Assembly (NCBI RefSeq): GCF_000622405.1
Contig: NZ_JASF01000003.1
Span: 28,403 to 92,402 of the forward strand
DNA from: Sulfitobacter donghicola DSW-25 = KCTC 12864 = JCM 14565
Lineage (GTDB): Bacteria > Pseudomonadota > Alphaproteobacteria > Rhodobacterales > Rhodobacteraceae
DNA length: 64,000 nt
Direction of reading: 5' to 3'
Below are positions 53,391 to 61,998 of the stretch, piece by piece. Made by a program: the position numbers and the translations under genes. Below the pieces are notes generated by a model. That model ran no database searches. It was not told where the DNA came from and saw only the letters and a list, made by a program, of their open reading frames with translations. Position 1 is the first letter of the stretch; every line of letters begins with the position of its first letter.

Positions 53391-55343
53391 TTAGGTGCTG
53401 GCCCGTGCGGCTGCATAGGCGATAAAGAAATCAAAACTATCTGGGTTCGCCATGCTGTCACGGTTTACAACACGCGCGGGATCACCCCCCAACAATAGCT
53501 TTTTCACCGGAACCTCAAGCTTTTTACCTGAAAGAGTGCGCGGCACCTCGGCAAGCTCGACAATCTCGTTCGGGATAAACCGCGGCGAAACCGCCGTGCG
53601 AATGGCCGTGTTGATTTTTGCCTTCAGCGCCTCGTCCAAGGCGACACCCTTTGCTGGCACAACAAACAAAGGCATAAAGCTGTCGCGCCCCAAGAATTCT
53701 AGGTCAATCACCAGACTGTCCAGAACCTCGTCCAACCCTTCAACCGCCTGATAAATCTCCGACGACCCAATGCGCAGCCCTTTTCGGTTTATCGTCGCGT
53801 CCGAGCGGCCATAAATGACGCTCGCACCTTTTTCATCAATGCTGATCCAATCGCCATGCCGCCAGACATTCGGGTAGGTGTCGTAATAACTCTCAAACAG
53901 GCGGCTGCCGTCGTCATCCCCCCAAAAGAACAGCGGCATCGCGGGGAGCGGCTCGGTACAGACAAGCTCACCAACTTCGCCGATCAATTCATTCCCGTTA
54001 GGATCATAGGCCCGCACCGCATTGCCCAGCGATCTACATTGCATTTCTCCCGCACGCACAGCCATCGCCGGATGGCCCAATACAAAAGCGCCAGCCAGAT
54101 CGGTCCCGCCAGAGACAGGCGCCAGCCAGATATCTTCCTTTACGTCCCTATATACCCAATCATAGGCGTCCGCGCCCAATGGCGACCCCGTCGAGCCAAG
54201 AGAGCGCAGCGCGGAAAGGTCGACTTCCTCAATCGGCTTAACCCCCGCCTTGAGACACCCCGCGAAAAAGGCCGCCCCTGCCCCGAAAAACGTGATTTGT
54301 TCATCTGCGATAAAGCGCCATAGCGCCAACATATCCGGATGCTGCGGCGCCCCGTCATAAAGACAAACTGTGGCCCCCTGCCCCAATGCCATCCATTGCG
54401 CGTTCCACATGATCCACCCCGAGGAGGTGAGCCAGCAAAAGCGGTCCTTTGAGGAGATGTCATGGTGCAAAGTCTGCTTGTTCATCTCAAGAATAATACC
54501 GCCATGACCATGCACAATCGGCTTTGGGTTTCCCGTGGTTCCCGATGAATAAACGATCCAAAGGGGTTGATCGAACGGCACAGGCGTCGGCGCAAATTCG
54601 GCCTCATCGTGCAACAAACTATCCCATGAAACATGCCCCTCGGGCAGATCCCCCACAACGGGTAGGGTCACAAACTGTGCCACGCTTGGCAATCCGTCAG
54701 TGATCTGCTTCAGCACATCGCGACGATCAACAGTGGCCCCTGCAAAAACATAGCCGTCTTGGGCGATAAACACTTTTGGCGCGATCTGCTTAAAGCGGTC
54801 AAGGATCGCAACATGCCCCATATCCGGCGCACAAAGAGACCAAGCAGCCCCAAGGCTGGCAGTCGCCAAAAAGGCGACAAGCGCGGCTTCTCCATTTGGC
54901 AAAACAGCGACCACACGGTCACCTTGCTCTACGCCCATGCCCCGCAAATGCTGCGCCACTGACGCAACTTTATCGCGCAGCTTGCCCCACGACAGATCCG
55001 TTCGGCCCAGTGTCTCGGAAAAGCCGATGATGGCGGGGGTATTCTCGCGGCCATCAGCATGGCGCAAGATGTTGTCCGACATGTTTAACATTGCATCAGG
55101 GCACCATTTGGCCCCTGGCATGCTGCGATCTGCCAGAATGCGCGAATAAGGCTGCGCGGCGCGGATATCAAAATAATCCCAGATGGCGGCCCAGAACCCT
55201 TCTAGGTCGGAAACGCTCCAGCGCCACATCGCATTGTAATCGTCGAATGTCAGGCCGCGCGTTTCGCCAAGAAACCGTTCAAACGCCGCCATTGTCGAGC
55301 CCTCTGCGCGCTCTTTACTCGGCGACCATAATTCTTTGCTCAT
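53391..55343 (-). CDS. Acetoacetate-CoA ligase
   Basis: This 650-residue ANL enzyme activates acetoacetate to acetoacetyl-CoA. The N-terminal ACAS-like region (WSVSDLEGFWAAIWDYFDI) precedes YSSGTTGNPKPIVHGHGG, RSLGSTGSPLGADAYDWVY and SGGTDLAGAF, with the C-domain Lys expected in RTLSGKKLEVPVK. The last two features and length are typical of acetoacetyl-CoA synthetases rather than acetyl-CoA synthetases. The start overlaps the stop of the hydrolase gene (ATGA). It would recover acetoacetate released by the degradation pathway. Confidence 0.93.
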   Translation of the reverse strand: MSKELWSPSKERAEGSTMAAFERFLGETRGLTFDDYNAMWRWSVSDLEGFWAAIWDYFDIRAAQPYSRILADRSMPGAKWCPDAMLNMSDNILRHADGRENTPAIIGFSETLGRTDLSWGKLRDKVASVAQHLRGMGVEQGDRVVAVLPNGEAALVAFLATASLGAAWSLCAPDMGHVAILDRFKQIAPKVFIAQDGYVFAGATVDRRDVLKQITDGLPSVAQFVTLPVVGDLPEGHVSWDSLLHDEAEFAPTPVPFDQPLWIVYSSGTTGNPKPIVHGHGGIILEMNKQTLHHDISSKDRFCWLTSSGWIMWNAQWMALGQGATVCLYDGAPQHPDMLALWRFIADEQITFFGAGAAFFAGCLKAGVKPIEEVDLSALRSLGSTGSPLGADAYDWVYRDVKEDIWLAPVSGGTDLAGAFVLGHPAMAVRAGEMQCRSLGNAVRAYDPNGNELIGEVGELVCTEPLPAMPLFFWGDDDGSRLFESYYDTYPNVWRHGDWISIDEKGASVIYGRSDATINRKGLRIGSSEIYQAVEGLDEVLDSLVIDLEFLGRDSFMPLFVVPAKGVALDEALKAKINTAIRTAVSPRFIPNEIVELAEVPRTLSGKKLEVPVKKLLLGGDPARVVNRDSMANPDSFDFFIAYAAARAST

Positions 55344-56545
55344 GTCATCGCCCCATGCACCAATGCCCTCAGCTGGGGCCGCGCAGGATAGGAGCTGCTG
55401 GGGATCAGCTGGGTGAAAAAGATGACAGATAGATCAAAAACCGGATCAATCCAGAAACAGGTCGACGCCATGCCCCCCCAACTGAAATCTCCCACACTCC
55501 CCAAGGCGCGCGCGCGTGCTGGGTCCAGCAAAACAGCGCCGCCAATGCCAAAACCAGTGCCTTCCATGGCTTGTTCGGCAAAGCTGTCAGGCCCCATTGA
55601 CGCGATATCACTGCCCAGATGATTGCGCATCATAAACGCCAGCGTCTTGGGCCCAATCACCCCCGCACCGCCCGTGCGCATCATCTCGGTGAATTTGAGG
55701 TAGTCGTCGATTGTGCCAACCAATCCCCCTCCACCTGAATGAAGCTCGGTCTTTAGGAACGGAGATTTGTCCGAGCCGTCGATCAGGCGCAGACTGTCCT
55801 CTGCCTTTTCGACCTTGCCCGTTGAAAACGCATTCCCAGCCAGCGGCGTGTAGCAGGCGGCGAAACGATCCCGCGCTTGGGCGGGTACGGAAAACCGCGT
55901 CTCATCCATGCCGAGCGGGTCAAAAATTTCGTCAACAAGGAACTGTTCCAATGCCTTGCCCGAGGCAACCTCGATCACTCGCCCGATAACATCAATGCCA
56001 ATAGAGTAATTCCACCGCGCACCCGGCGCAAAGGCCAGCGGCAGCGCCGCCGCGCGATCACAGGCCTGCGCCAGCGTTTCGCGATCACCATGAAATTCGA
56101 TCTTTTGATCCGTCATCGCCTGCCCCAAAACACCGGGGTTGAAGGCATAGCTTAGGCCAGAGGTATGGGTCAAAAGCTGATGGAGGGTGGGCGTTTCACA
56201 TGGCACCACCTGATCCAATGCTGTCGCCCCTTCGACAAGGCAGGTCATCTCGCCAAACGAGGGGATAAAATCGGAAACAGGGGCGTCCAGATGAAACAGC
56301 CCCTTTTCGGCCAGCATCATTAACGCAACCGAGGTGACTGGTTTGGTCATTGAATAGATGCGCGCCACCGTGTCGCGCTGCCATGGCGCCGCCTGCGCGA
56401 CATCGCGCAGACCGCAATCGTGGTAATAGACCTCTTTGCCGCCTTGGGCGATCAGAACAGACGCCCCCGCAAACCGCTTGCGATCCACATAGGATTGCAT
56501 CCAACCGCCGATACGCTCTAGGCGGGTTGCGTTGAAACCAGGCAT
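55340..56545 (-). CDS. Serine beta-lactamase-like hydrolase (class C fold)
   Basis: A 401-residue protein with the nucleophile motif SMTK (Ser65, Lys68), the Tyr of WNYSIG, and HSGGGGLVGTIDDYLKFTEMM. There is no signal peptide, so it should act in the cytoplasm, unlike true AmpC beta-lactamases. Relatives such as EstB are esterases. Within a transport and acyl-CoA operon it could hydrolyse an ester or lactone. The ATG at 56545 is chosen because it overlaps the livF stop as TGATG; an upstream GTG exists. Confidence 0.87.
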   Translation of the reverse strand: MPGFNATRLERIGGWMQSYVDRKRFAGASVLIAQGGKEVYYHDCGLRDVAQAAPWQRDTVARIYSMTKPVTSVALMMLAEKGLFHLDAPVSDFIPSFGEMTCLVEGATALDQVVPCETPTLHQLLTHTSGLSYAFNPGVLGQAMTDQKIEFHGDRETLAQACDRAAALPLAFAPGARWNYSIGIDVIGRVIEVASGKALEQFLVDEIFDPLGMDETRFSVPAQARDRFAACYTPLAGNAFSTGKVEKAEDSLRLIDGSDKSPFLKTELHSGGGGLVGTIDDYLKFTEMMRTGGAGVIGPKTLAFMMRNHLGSDIASMGPDSFAEQAMEGTGFGIGGAVLLDPARARALGSVGDFSWGGMASTCFWIDPVFDLSVIFFTQLIPSSSYPARPQLRALVHGAMT

Positions 56546-57246
56546 CAGACCTCTAGCCACTCCTTGCGCACATCATCGCGCTCTTTCAGCTCGGCGGGGG
56601 TGCCCTCAAACACAACCTGCCCATGCCCCATGACATAGACGCGGTCGGCAATATCCATCGCGATGGATAGCTTTTGCTCAACCAGTAGGGTCGAGATCCC
56701 CCGCTTTGCAATCTCTTGCAACACCTCGGCAACCTTTTGAACCATCTGAGGGGAAAGCCCCTCGGTCGGTTCGTCGATCATCACAAAATCAGGGTCACCC
56801 ATCAATGTGCGGCACATAGTTAGCATCTGCTGCTCACCACCAGATAAAACAGATGCCTCAACATCCGCGCGCCGATCAAGGTTTTCGAACATGTCGAACA
56901 TCATTTGCATCGACCAACGGCCAGCGCCGTCTTTTTGCCCAGGCTTCAACCCCAAAGTAAGGTTCTGGCGTGTCGTCAAACCCGGAAAGATATCGCGGTT
57001 TTCGGGCACATAACCAATGCCAAGGTTTGCGACCTCATAGGCCTTTTTGCCTGCAATCTCTTTGCCCTTGAATTTGACCGACCCTTTCGGTTCGACCTCA
57101 CCCATAATGGCCTTGCAGGTGGTGGAACGGCCAACGCCATTACGACCCAGAAGGGCAACAATTTCGCCCTCTTGCACGTTCAGGGATACCCCCTGAAGGA
57201 TGTGGGATTTGCCGTAATAGGCGTGCATGTCGGTGACTTCGATCAA
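56545..57246 (-). CDS. livF: Branched-chain amino-acid-type ABC transporter ATPase LivF, Arg in Walker A
   Basis: A 233-residue ATPase. The Walker A loop reads GRNGVGRST, with Arg40 where Lys normally binds the ATP phosphates. The signature LSGGEQQML, Walker B FVMIDEPTEGLSP and the switch His region (STLLVEQKLSIAMDI) are otherwise intact. Arg at this place occurs in some alphaproteobacterial LivF proteins, so activity may be retained. ATGA overlap with livG; works with LivG on the LivHM channel. Confidence 0.93.
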   Translation of the reverse strand: MIEVTDMHAYYGKSHILQGVSLNVQEGEIVALLGRNGVGRSTTCKAIMGEVEPKGSVKFKGKEIAGKKAYEVANLGIGYVPENRDIFPGLTTRQNLTLGLKPGQKDGAGRWSMQMMFDMFENLDRRADVEASVLSGGEQQMLTMCRTLMGDPDFVMIDEPTEGLSPQMVQKVAEVLQEIAKRGISTLLVEQKLSIAMDIADRVYVMGHGQVVFEGTPAELKERDDVRKEWLEV

Positions 57247-58004
57247 TGTTCTGCCTCCAATGCTGCGCCTAGATAGGCTTCTTGAACTCTGGGGTCGCCG
57301 CGTACGTCTTCGGGGCGACCTGTTGCGATGATTTCACCGTAAACCAAAACGCTGATACGATCAGCAAGGCCGAATACAACGCCCATGTCATGTTCAACCA
57401 TGATCAGGGTTTTGCCTTCGGTCACCCGCATAATCAGATCGGTGATGTAATCGGTTTCGGTGTTGGACATCCCCGCTGTCGGTTCGTCCAGCATGATTAC
57501 ATCCGCGCCCCCTGCAATGGTGATCCCGATCTCTAGCGCGCGCTGCTCGGCATAGCTGAGCGTGCCCGCAGGCAGGTTGCGCCGTTCGGTCAGGTTGATC
57601 TGCTCTAGGATCGCCTCGGCGCCTTCGGTCAGATCCTTTTTGCGGTTCACGAGGTTCCAAAAGCTGTATTTGTACCCCTGCGACCACAACAGCGCACAGC
57701 GGACATTTTCAAATACCGTCATCGCCGGAAAGATATTGGTGATCTGGAACGAGCGGCTAAGGCCTTTGCGGTTGATCTGAAAAGGCTCAAGCCCCGCCAG
57801 ATTTTCACCATGCAGCTTGACCGTGCCAGCCGTCGCCGCAAACCGCGCGGTGATCAGGTTGAACAGCGTCGATTTACCAGCACCGTTAGGGCCAATAATC
57901 GCGTGCCGCTCGGCCTTGCCGATAGACAGGTCAATGCCGCGAATGATCTCGGCCTTGCCAAAGCTCTTTTTCAAGCCAGAGAGTTCTAGGGCGGGTGTGC
58001 TCAT
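57243..58004 (-). CDS. livG: Branched-chain amino-acid-type ABC transporter ATPase LivG
   Basis: A 253-residue ATPase with a canonical Walker A (GPNGAGKST), LSYAEQRALEIG in place of the usual signature, Walker B VIMLDEPTAGMS and LIMVEHDMGVVFGLADRI. The LivG hallmark insertion (RSFQITNIFPAMTVFENV) is present. The start at 58004 (MSTPALEL) overlaps the livM stop by ATGA; the longer open frame runs into livM. Confidence 0.94.
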   Translation of the reverse strand: MSTPALELSGLKKSFGKAEIIRGIDLSIGKAERHAIIGPNGAGKSTLFNLITARFAATAGTVKLHGENLAGLEPFQINRKGLSRSFQITNIFPAMTVFENVRCALLWSQGYKYSFWNLVNRKKDLTEGAEAILEQINLTERRNLPAGTLSYAEQRALEIGITIAGGADVIMLDEPTAGMSNTETDYITDLIMRVTEGKTLIMVEHDMGVVFGLADRISVLVYGEIIATGRPEDVRGDPRVQEAYLGAALEAEH

Positions 58005-59296
58005 GATGCACCTCCTACTGTGGTGGCTTCGTTCCAAGCTTCCTTCAGCGCAGGCGCGGTGGCCCGTGCAATGCCAAGGCCCACCAAAGTGATCGCCCCC
58101 GCTATGATCCACGGCAAGATGTCGTGGCTGTTAAAGGTCGTCCAGAAAAGGGTCATTTCATTGTCACCTTGCGCCGCATGGCGATAGTGGAACGTCATTT
58201 CAATCAACGCCGCGAGGCCCAGAATACCAATCGCTCCGGGAAGCAGGGTTTTGACATAGGGCATGATAAGGCTCTTGGCTTTGCCCAGTCTGAACACAGG
58301 CACATGCATCATCATCAGACCTGCCAAACCACCCGGAAAGAACATCACCGTGGCCAAGAACAAGGCGCCTGCATAAAACGCCCACAGTTCGGTTGATAGG
58401 CTTAGCACGGTTTGCAGCAAGGTAAATGCAATCGCCCCGATGATCGGCCCAAAGAAGAAACCAACGCCACCAAGGAATGTGACCAACAAGATCACACCAG
58501 AAGACGCCGTGTTCAGGTTTTCTTCGGTCAGGATTTCATAGTTGATCGCGAACAAGCCACCAGAAACACCCGCGAAAAAGCCCGAAGCGACAAAGCTATA
58601 GAACCGGACCCAGCGCGCGGAATAGCCCAAGAACTCGGCGCGCTCTGGGTTGTCGCGCACGGCATTCGCCATACGGCCAACGGGTGTGCGGCTCCACAGA
58701 TACATCAACGCGGCCGAGATAATCACCCATGCGGCTGTCAGATAGTAGACCTCGATCTGCTGCAAGAATTCGACACCAAAGAACGGCTGCGCATAGGTGC
58801 GGTCCCCGCTGATGCCTTCCTCGCCCCCGAAAAAGGCAACGATGATCACCGAACAGGCGGCAATCAGCTCACCAACCCCCAGCGAGATCATGGCGAAAAC
58901 TGTGCCAGCACCGCGGGTCGAAAACGCGCCCACAATCATCGCCAGCCCCATGCCGAACAAACCACCAAACAGCGGCAAGATCACCAATGGGAAAGAGGCA
59001 AAGAAATCGGACATGTTCATGATGTGCATACAGGCAAAACCACCCACACCACCGTAAACCGCATGACCAAAGGACAACATGCCCCCCTGCCCCAGCAGCA
59101 TGTTATAGGCCAGCGCAAAGATGATCGTGATCGACATCTGGTTCATAATCGTCAACGCCGAGTTGTTCGTAAACACCATCGGCAGAATCGCCATTGCAAC
59201 AGCGGCAATAATCCACGGCGCCAGCGTGAGGGTCATCGAACCGGCACGCATACGCTGTGCGGGTTTTGACGGGTCGGTTGTAATCTGATCGGTCAT
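58001..59296 (-). CDS. livM: Branched-chain amino-acid-type ABC permease LivM, C-terminally extended
   Basis: A 431-residue inner-membrane permease with the LivM core (ALAYNMLLGQGGMLSFGHAVYGGVG, then TPVGRMANAVRDNPERAEFLGY, the EAA-like loop). Beyond the usual end near FFPGGLAGL there are about 100 additional residues including two more predicted membrane segments (LLPGAIGILGLAALIEM and ILPWIIAGAITLVGLGI). Overlaps livH and livG by ATGA. Confidence 0.93.
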   Translation of the reverse strand: MTDQITTDPSKPAQRMRAGSMTLTLAPWIIAAVAMAILPMVFTNNSALTIMNQMSITIIFALAYNMLLGQGGMLSFGHAVYGGVGGFACMHIMNMSDFFASFPLVILPLFGGLFGMGLAMIVGAFSTRGAGTVFAMISLGVGELIAACSVIIVAFFGGEEGISGDRTYAQPFFGVEFLQQIEVYYLTAAWVIISAALMYLWSRTPVGRMANAVRDNPERAEFLGYSARWVRFYSFVASGFFAGVSGGLFAINYEILTEENLNTASSGVILLVTFLGGVGFFFGPIIGAIAFTLLQTVLSLSTELWAFYAGALFLATVMFFPGGLAGLMMMHVPVFRLGKAKSLIMPYVKTLLPGAIGILGLAALIEMTFHYRHAAQGDNEMTLFWTTFNSHDILPWIIAGAITLVGLGIARATAPALKEAWNEATTVGGAS

Positions 59297-60249
59297 GTGC
59301 TGCGCTTTCCGAAGAGGCCTGCAGGGCGGAAGATAAGGATCAACACCATCAGGATGTATGGAAGGATGTCAGCAATCTGCGGGCTGGTTAGGCTCCAGAA
59401 ATCGCGGAAAATGCTGTCGTCCAAATTCTCTGGCGTGCTGATGCCGATAGCGTTCAGCACGTTCTCCATTTCGATGTTGTAGGATTTTGCAAATGTCGTG
59501 ATCCAGCCGATCAACAGCGAGGCGGCAAGCGCCCCCCAAAGCGATCCAAGCCCCCCGATCACAATCGTCACAAACACGATCGAGCCAAGAACAAAGGCCA
59601 TACCAGGGAAGGTGCCCAATACCGGCCCCGCAATCACACCAGCCACACCAGCCAATGCTGTCCCCACACCAAACACGCCCATAAAGATAAGCGGCACGTT
59701 ATGGCCCAAGGCCTCAACCGTGCGCGGATAGCTAAGAGCCGCCTGAATAATCATCCCAACGCGCGTCTTTGTCAGAACATAAAGCAACCCGATAAAAATC
59801 GCGACCGACGTGAAGATCATAAAGATCTTATAGGCAGGGATCGAATTCCCCGAGATCGCAAAGGCGGTAAAGTTCAGGATCTCTGGCACGTCATAGGGCA
59901 TCTGGTTTTTACCCCAGACGAATTGCACCATCTCTTCAATCAACAACGCCAACCCAAAGGTAAAGATCAGCTCGGGGACGTGGCCATATTGGTGGACCCG
60001 TCGCAGGCCGTATCGTTCAACACCGGCCCCCATGACCCCAACGATCAGAGGCGCAATGAGCAGGCCCATCCAAAACCCCAGCGCGATGCTGATCTGATAG
60101 GCGAAATAGGCACCCAACATGTAAAAACTAGCGTGGGCAAAGTTAAGAACACCCATCATCGAAAAAATTAGTGTCAGACCGGCGGACAGCATAAATAACA
60201 GCAGTCCGGTAACCAGCCCGTCGATGAGATTGACGAGAATGAGGTCCAT
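59293..60249 (-). CDS. livH: Branched-chain amino-acid-type ABC permease LivH
   Basis: A 318-residue permease with the LivH pattern: LIDGLVTGLLLFMLSAGLTLIFSMMGVLNFAHASFYMLGAYFAY at the start, the short permease loop around TRVGMIIQAALSYPRTVEALGHN, and FVTIVIGGLGSLWGALAASLLIG near the end. It pairs with LivM in the membrane. It is separated from livK by 77 bases holding a strong hairpin. Confidence 0.94.
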   Translation of the reverse strand: MDLILVNLIDGLVTGLLLFMLSAGLTLIFSMMGVLNFAHASFYMLGAYFAYQISIALGFWMGLLIAPLIVGVMGAGVERYGLRRVHQYGHVPELIFTFGLALLIEEMVQFVWGKNQMPYDVPEILNFTAFAISGNSIPAYKIFMIFTSVAIFIGLLYVLTKTRVGMIIQAALSYPRTVEALGHNVPLIFMGVFGVGTALAGVAGVIAGPVLGTFPGMAFVLGSIVFVTIVIGGLGSLWGALAASLLIGWITTFAKSYNIEMENVLNAIGISTPENLDDSIFRDFWSLTSPQIADILPYILMVLILIFRPAGLFGKRST

Positions 60250-60285
60250 TGGGCCCCTCCGGAAAAATGAAGATTGTGTCGAAAT

Positions 60286-60313
60286 GGTTCGCCCACGCTA
60301 TCGCGGGCGAACC
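60286..60313 (-). other. Intercistronic hairpin between livK and livH
   Basis: GGTTCGCCC and GGGCGAACC form a perfect 9-bp stem with a 10-base loop, 14 bases after the livK stop. There is no T-run. Such stem-loops after binding-protein genes commonly stabilise the upstream message or limit read-through, giving more binding protein than permease. Confidence 0.65.
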
Positions 60314-60326
60314 AGAGAACCGCCTT

Positions 60327-61571
60327 TTATGGGCGCTTCATCTTACAAGTTGTCGGGCTGTCCATGGATGCCATCTCAACCGTAGATTCCGTTTTAACGC
60401 CGTAACCGGAGTTATCGTAATCATAGTCAAGGCCATCATTGGTGTGGACGCCAACATGCATATCCTGGATCGCTTGGTGATCCTGTGGGCGCATAAAGAT
60501 CTTGCCACCCCACATGCTGTCATACTCCATCCCTTCCAAGGCGGAAGCAACGGCAACAACATCATCCGCTGTACCAGCAGCAGTGATCGCCTCGCCCAAC
60601 ATACCAATCACGTTGAAGATACGGCTTTGGTCGATGTTACCGTCTGGGTATTTCGCCTTATAGCCATCATAGGCCGCGCGCGCCTCATCCGAGGCAATCG
60701 GGTTAACGCTCCCCTGAGAGATCAGGCGAATACGGTCTTTACCGCTTTCACCAAAGGCGCCCGTGATACCAGAGCCCGCAGCATAATAGGTGTAAATCGG
60801 ACCTTCAAAACCGTTCTCGATAACCGATTTACCAAGACCCAGCATGTCTGCGCCCCAGTTACCCGTAATCACCGCATCCGCACCCGAAGATACGATTTTG
60901 CGCGCATATGGCGTAAAGTCTTTAACCTTACCGATTGGGTGCAGCTCGTCACCAACGATTTCCAGATCCGGCTTCTTTTCACCCAAGAACCGGTTCGCGG
61001 CAGCAGCAACAGCTTTACCAAACGAATAGTCCTGACCGATCACATAGACCTTTTTGATGTCTTCATTTCCAACAATCACATCCGTCAATGCGTCCATCTT
61101 GATGTCTGCGTTCGCATCAAAACGGAAGTGCCAAAAGTTACATTTGTCGTTCGTCAGCGCCGGATCAACAGCGGCATAGTTCAGAAACAACACACGGCTG
61201 TCAGGGTTGCGGCGGTTGTGCTTGTCGATTGCTTCGGTCAGCGCGTTTGCAACACCAGATGAGTTACCCTGCGCGATGTAGCGGATGCCTTGGTCAATCG
61301 CGACCTGCAACTGGATCAGCGACTCTTTCGGGCTGATCTTGTTATCAAACGCAACAATTTCAAATTCCTGCCCCTCAAGAACCCCGCCATTGGCGTTGAT
61401 CATGTGGTCGGCTGCAAATTCGAATTGGTGCAAGCCGTTTGTACCCGTGCTTGCAAAAGGTCCCGATAGTGGATCGATAAATGCAATTTTAATATTTTCG
61501 GCAAAAGCCGCGCTTGCGCCGACAATCAATGACAGTGCAGAGACCGCACCAAGTTTAGTCAATTTCTTCAT
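60327..61571 (-). CDS. livK: Periplasmic substrate-binding protein of the LIV-type ABC transporter
   Basis: A 414-residue protein with signal peptide MKKLTKLGAVSALSLIVGAS, cleaved near AFA-EN. The mature part begins IKIAFIDPLSGPFASTGTNG, the usual ligand-loop start of LIV-type binding proteins, and includes IVAFDNKISPKESLIQLQVAIDQGIRYIAQGNSSG. It is expected to bind a small amino acid or carboxylate. The family is broad, so leucine specificity is not assured, and the downstream acyl-CoA genes hint at another ligand. AGGGAGG stands 9 bases before the ATG. Confidence 0.92.
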   Translation of the reverse strand: MKKLTKLGAVSALSLIVGASAAFAENIKIAFIDPLSGPFASTGTNGLHQFEFAADHMINANGGVLEGQEFEIVAFDNKISPKESLIQLQVAIDQGIRYIAQGNSSGVANALTEAIDKHNRRNPDSRVLFLNYAAVDPALTNDKCNFWHFRFDANADIKMDALTDVIVGNEDIKKVYVIGQDYSFGKAVAAAANRFLGEKKPDLEIVGDELHPIGKVKDFTPYARKIVSSGADAVITGNWGADMLGLGKSVIENGFEGPIYTYYAAGSGITGAFGESGKDRIRLISQGSVNPIASDEARAAYDGYKAKYPDGNIDQSRIFNVIGMLGEAITAAGTADDVVAVASALEGMEYDSMWGGKIFMRPQDHQAIQDMHVGVHTNDGLDYDYDNSGYGVKTESTVEMASMDSPTTCKMKRP

Positions 61572-61998
61572 GTTGTTCCTCCCTAGGACAGCCCGCCGCT
61601 GTTTGCGATCTTTATAAATGGGCTATGTAAAAGAGAGTTGCACACCACCGTATTAAGTCAAGCACTGTGGGGGTGGCAAAGGCGCGGTTTTTTTAGGCGT
61701 GACGCTGCGGAATTTTTAACCCCCTCTTTAAGGGCAAGCTCCTGTGCCTTAAAGAACCCGTGTTAATACGTTGTTTTTAATAGACTTCACCCGATCTCAC
61801 TCTTTGCGAGCGGCGCCTCGCTTAGCAAAGATGTCTTCTCCCAAGTTCCGTAATTTGGCCAAATATTCACGCATAGTTGCATTGGAATTTTGCGGTTTTT
61901 CCGAGAATTTACAATGCAGATGCAGCAATTTGTTCCGCACAGCGGAACGTTAGTCCGCAAGGCTATGCCCCTTGTTAACGAATCTGAATGCTACAATC
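61572..61998. other. Regulatory region upstream of livKHMGF and downstream of iclR
   Basis: A 427-base AT-rich gap without a credible gene. It should hold the livK promoter (a possible minus-strand -35 TTGACT lies at 61656-61661). It also has a perfect palindrome at 61932-61948, a half-site GTTCCG at 61845-61850 and a TGCGGAAT half-site near 61705. Confidence 0.55.
61932..61948. promoter_or_regulatory. Perfect palindrome, candidate IclR-type operator
   Basis: GTTCCGCACAGCGGAAC is a perfect 7-bp dyad with a 3-base spacer, 51 bases beyond the iclR stop and about 360 bases upstream of livK. TTCCGCnnnGCGGAA-type dyads are known for IclR-family proteins. A 3-base loop and lack of a T-run argue against a terminator. 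Confidence 0.55.

Noticed and set aside
55340-56545. Beta-lactamase as an antibiotic-resistance gene
   Set aside because: No signal peptide, esterase-like Tyr motif and an operon of transport and acyl-CoA genes; a cytoplasmic hydrolase is more likely.
58412-59269. A 285-codon plus-strand frame antisense to livM
   Set aside because: The translation is Gln/His/Arg-rich and low in hydrophobic residues, the mirror of a membrane-protein gene; no ribosome site.
61932-61948. The palindrome as a transcription terminator of iclR
   Set aside because: The 3-base loop and absence of a T-run on either strand do not fit; it better resembles an operator.
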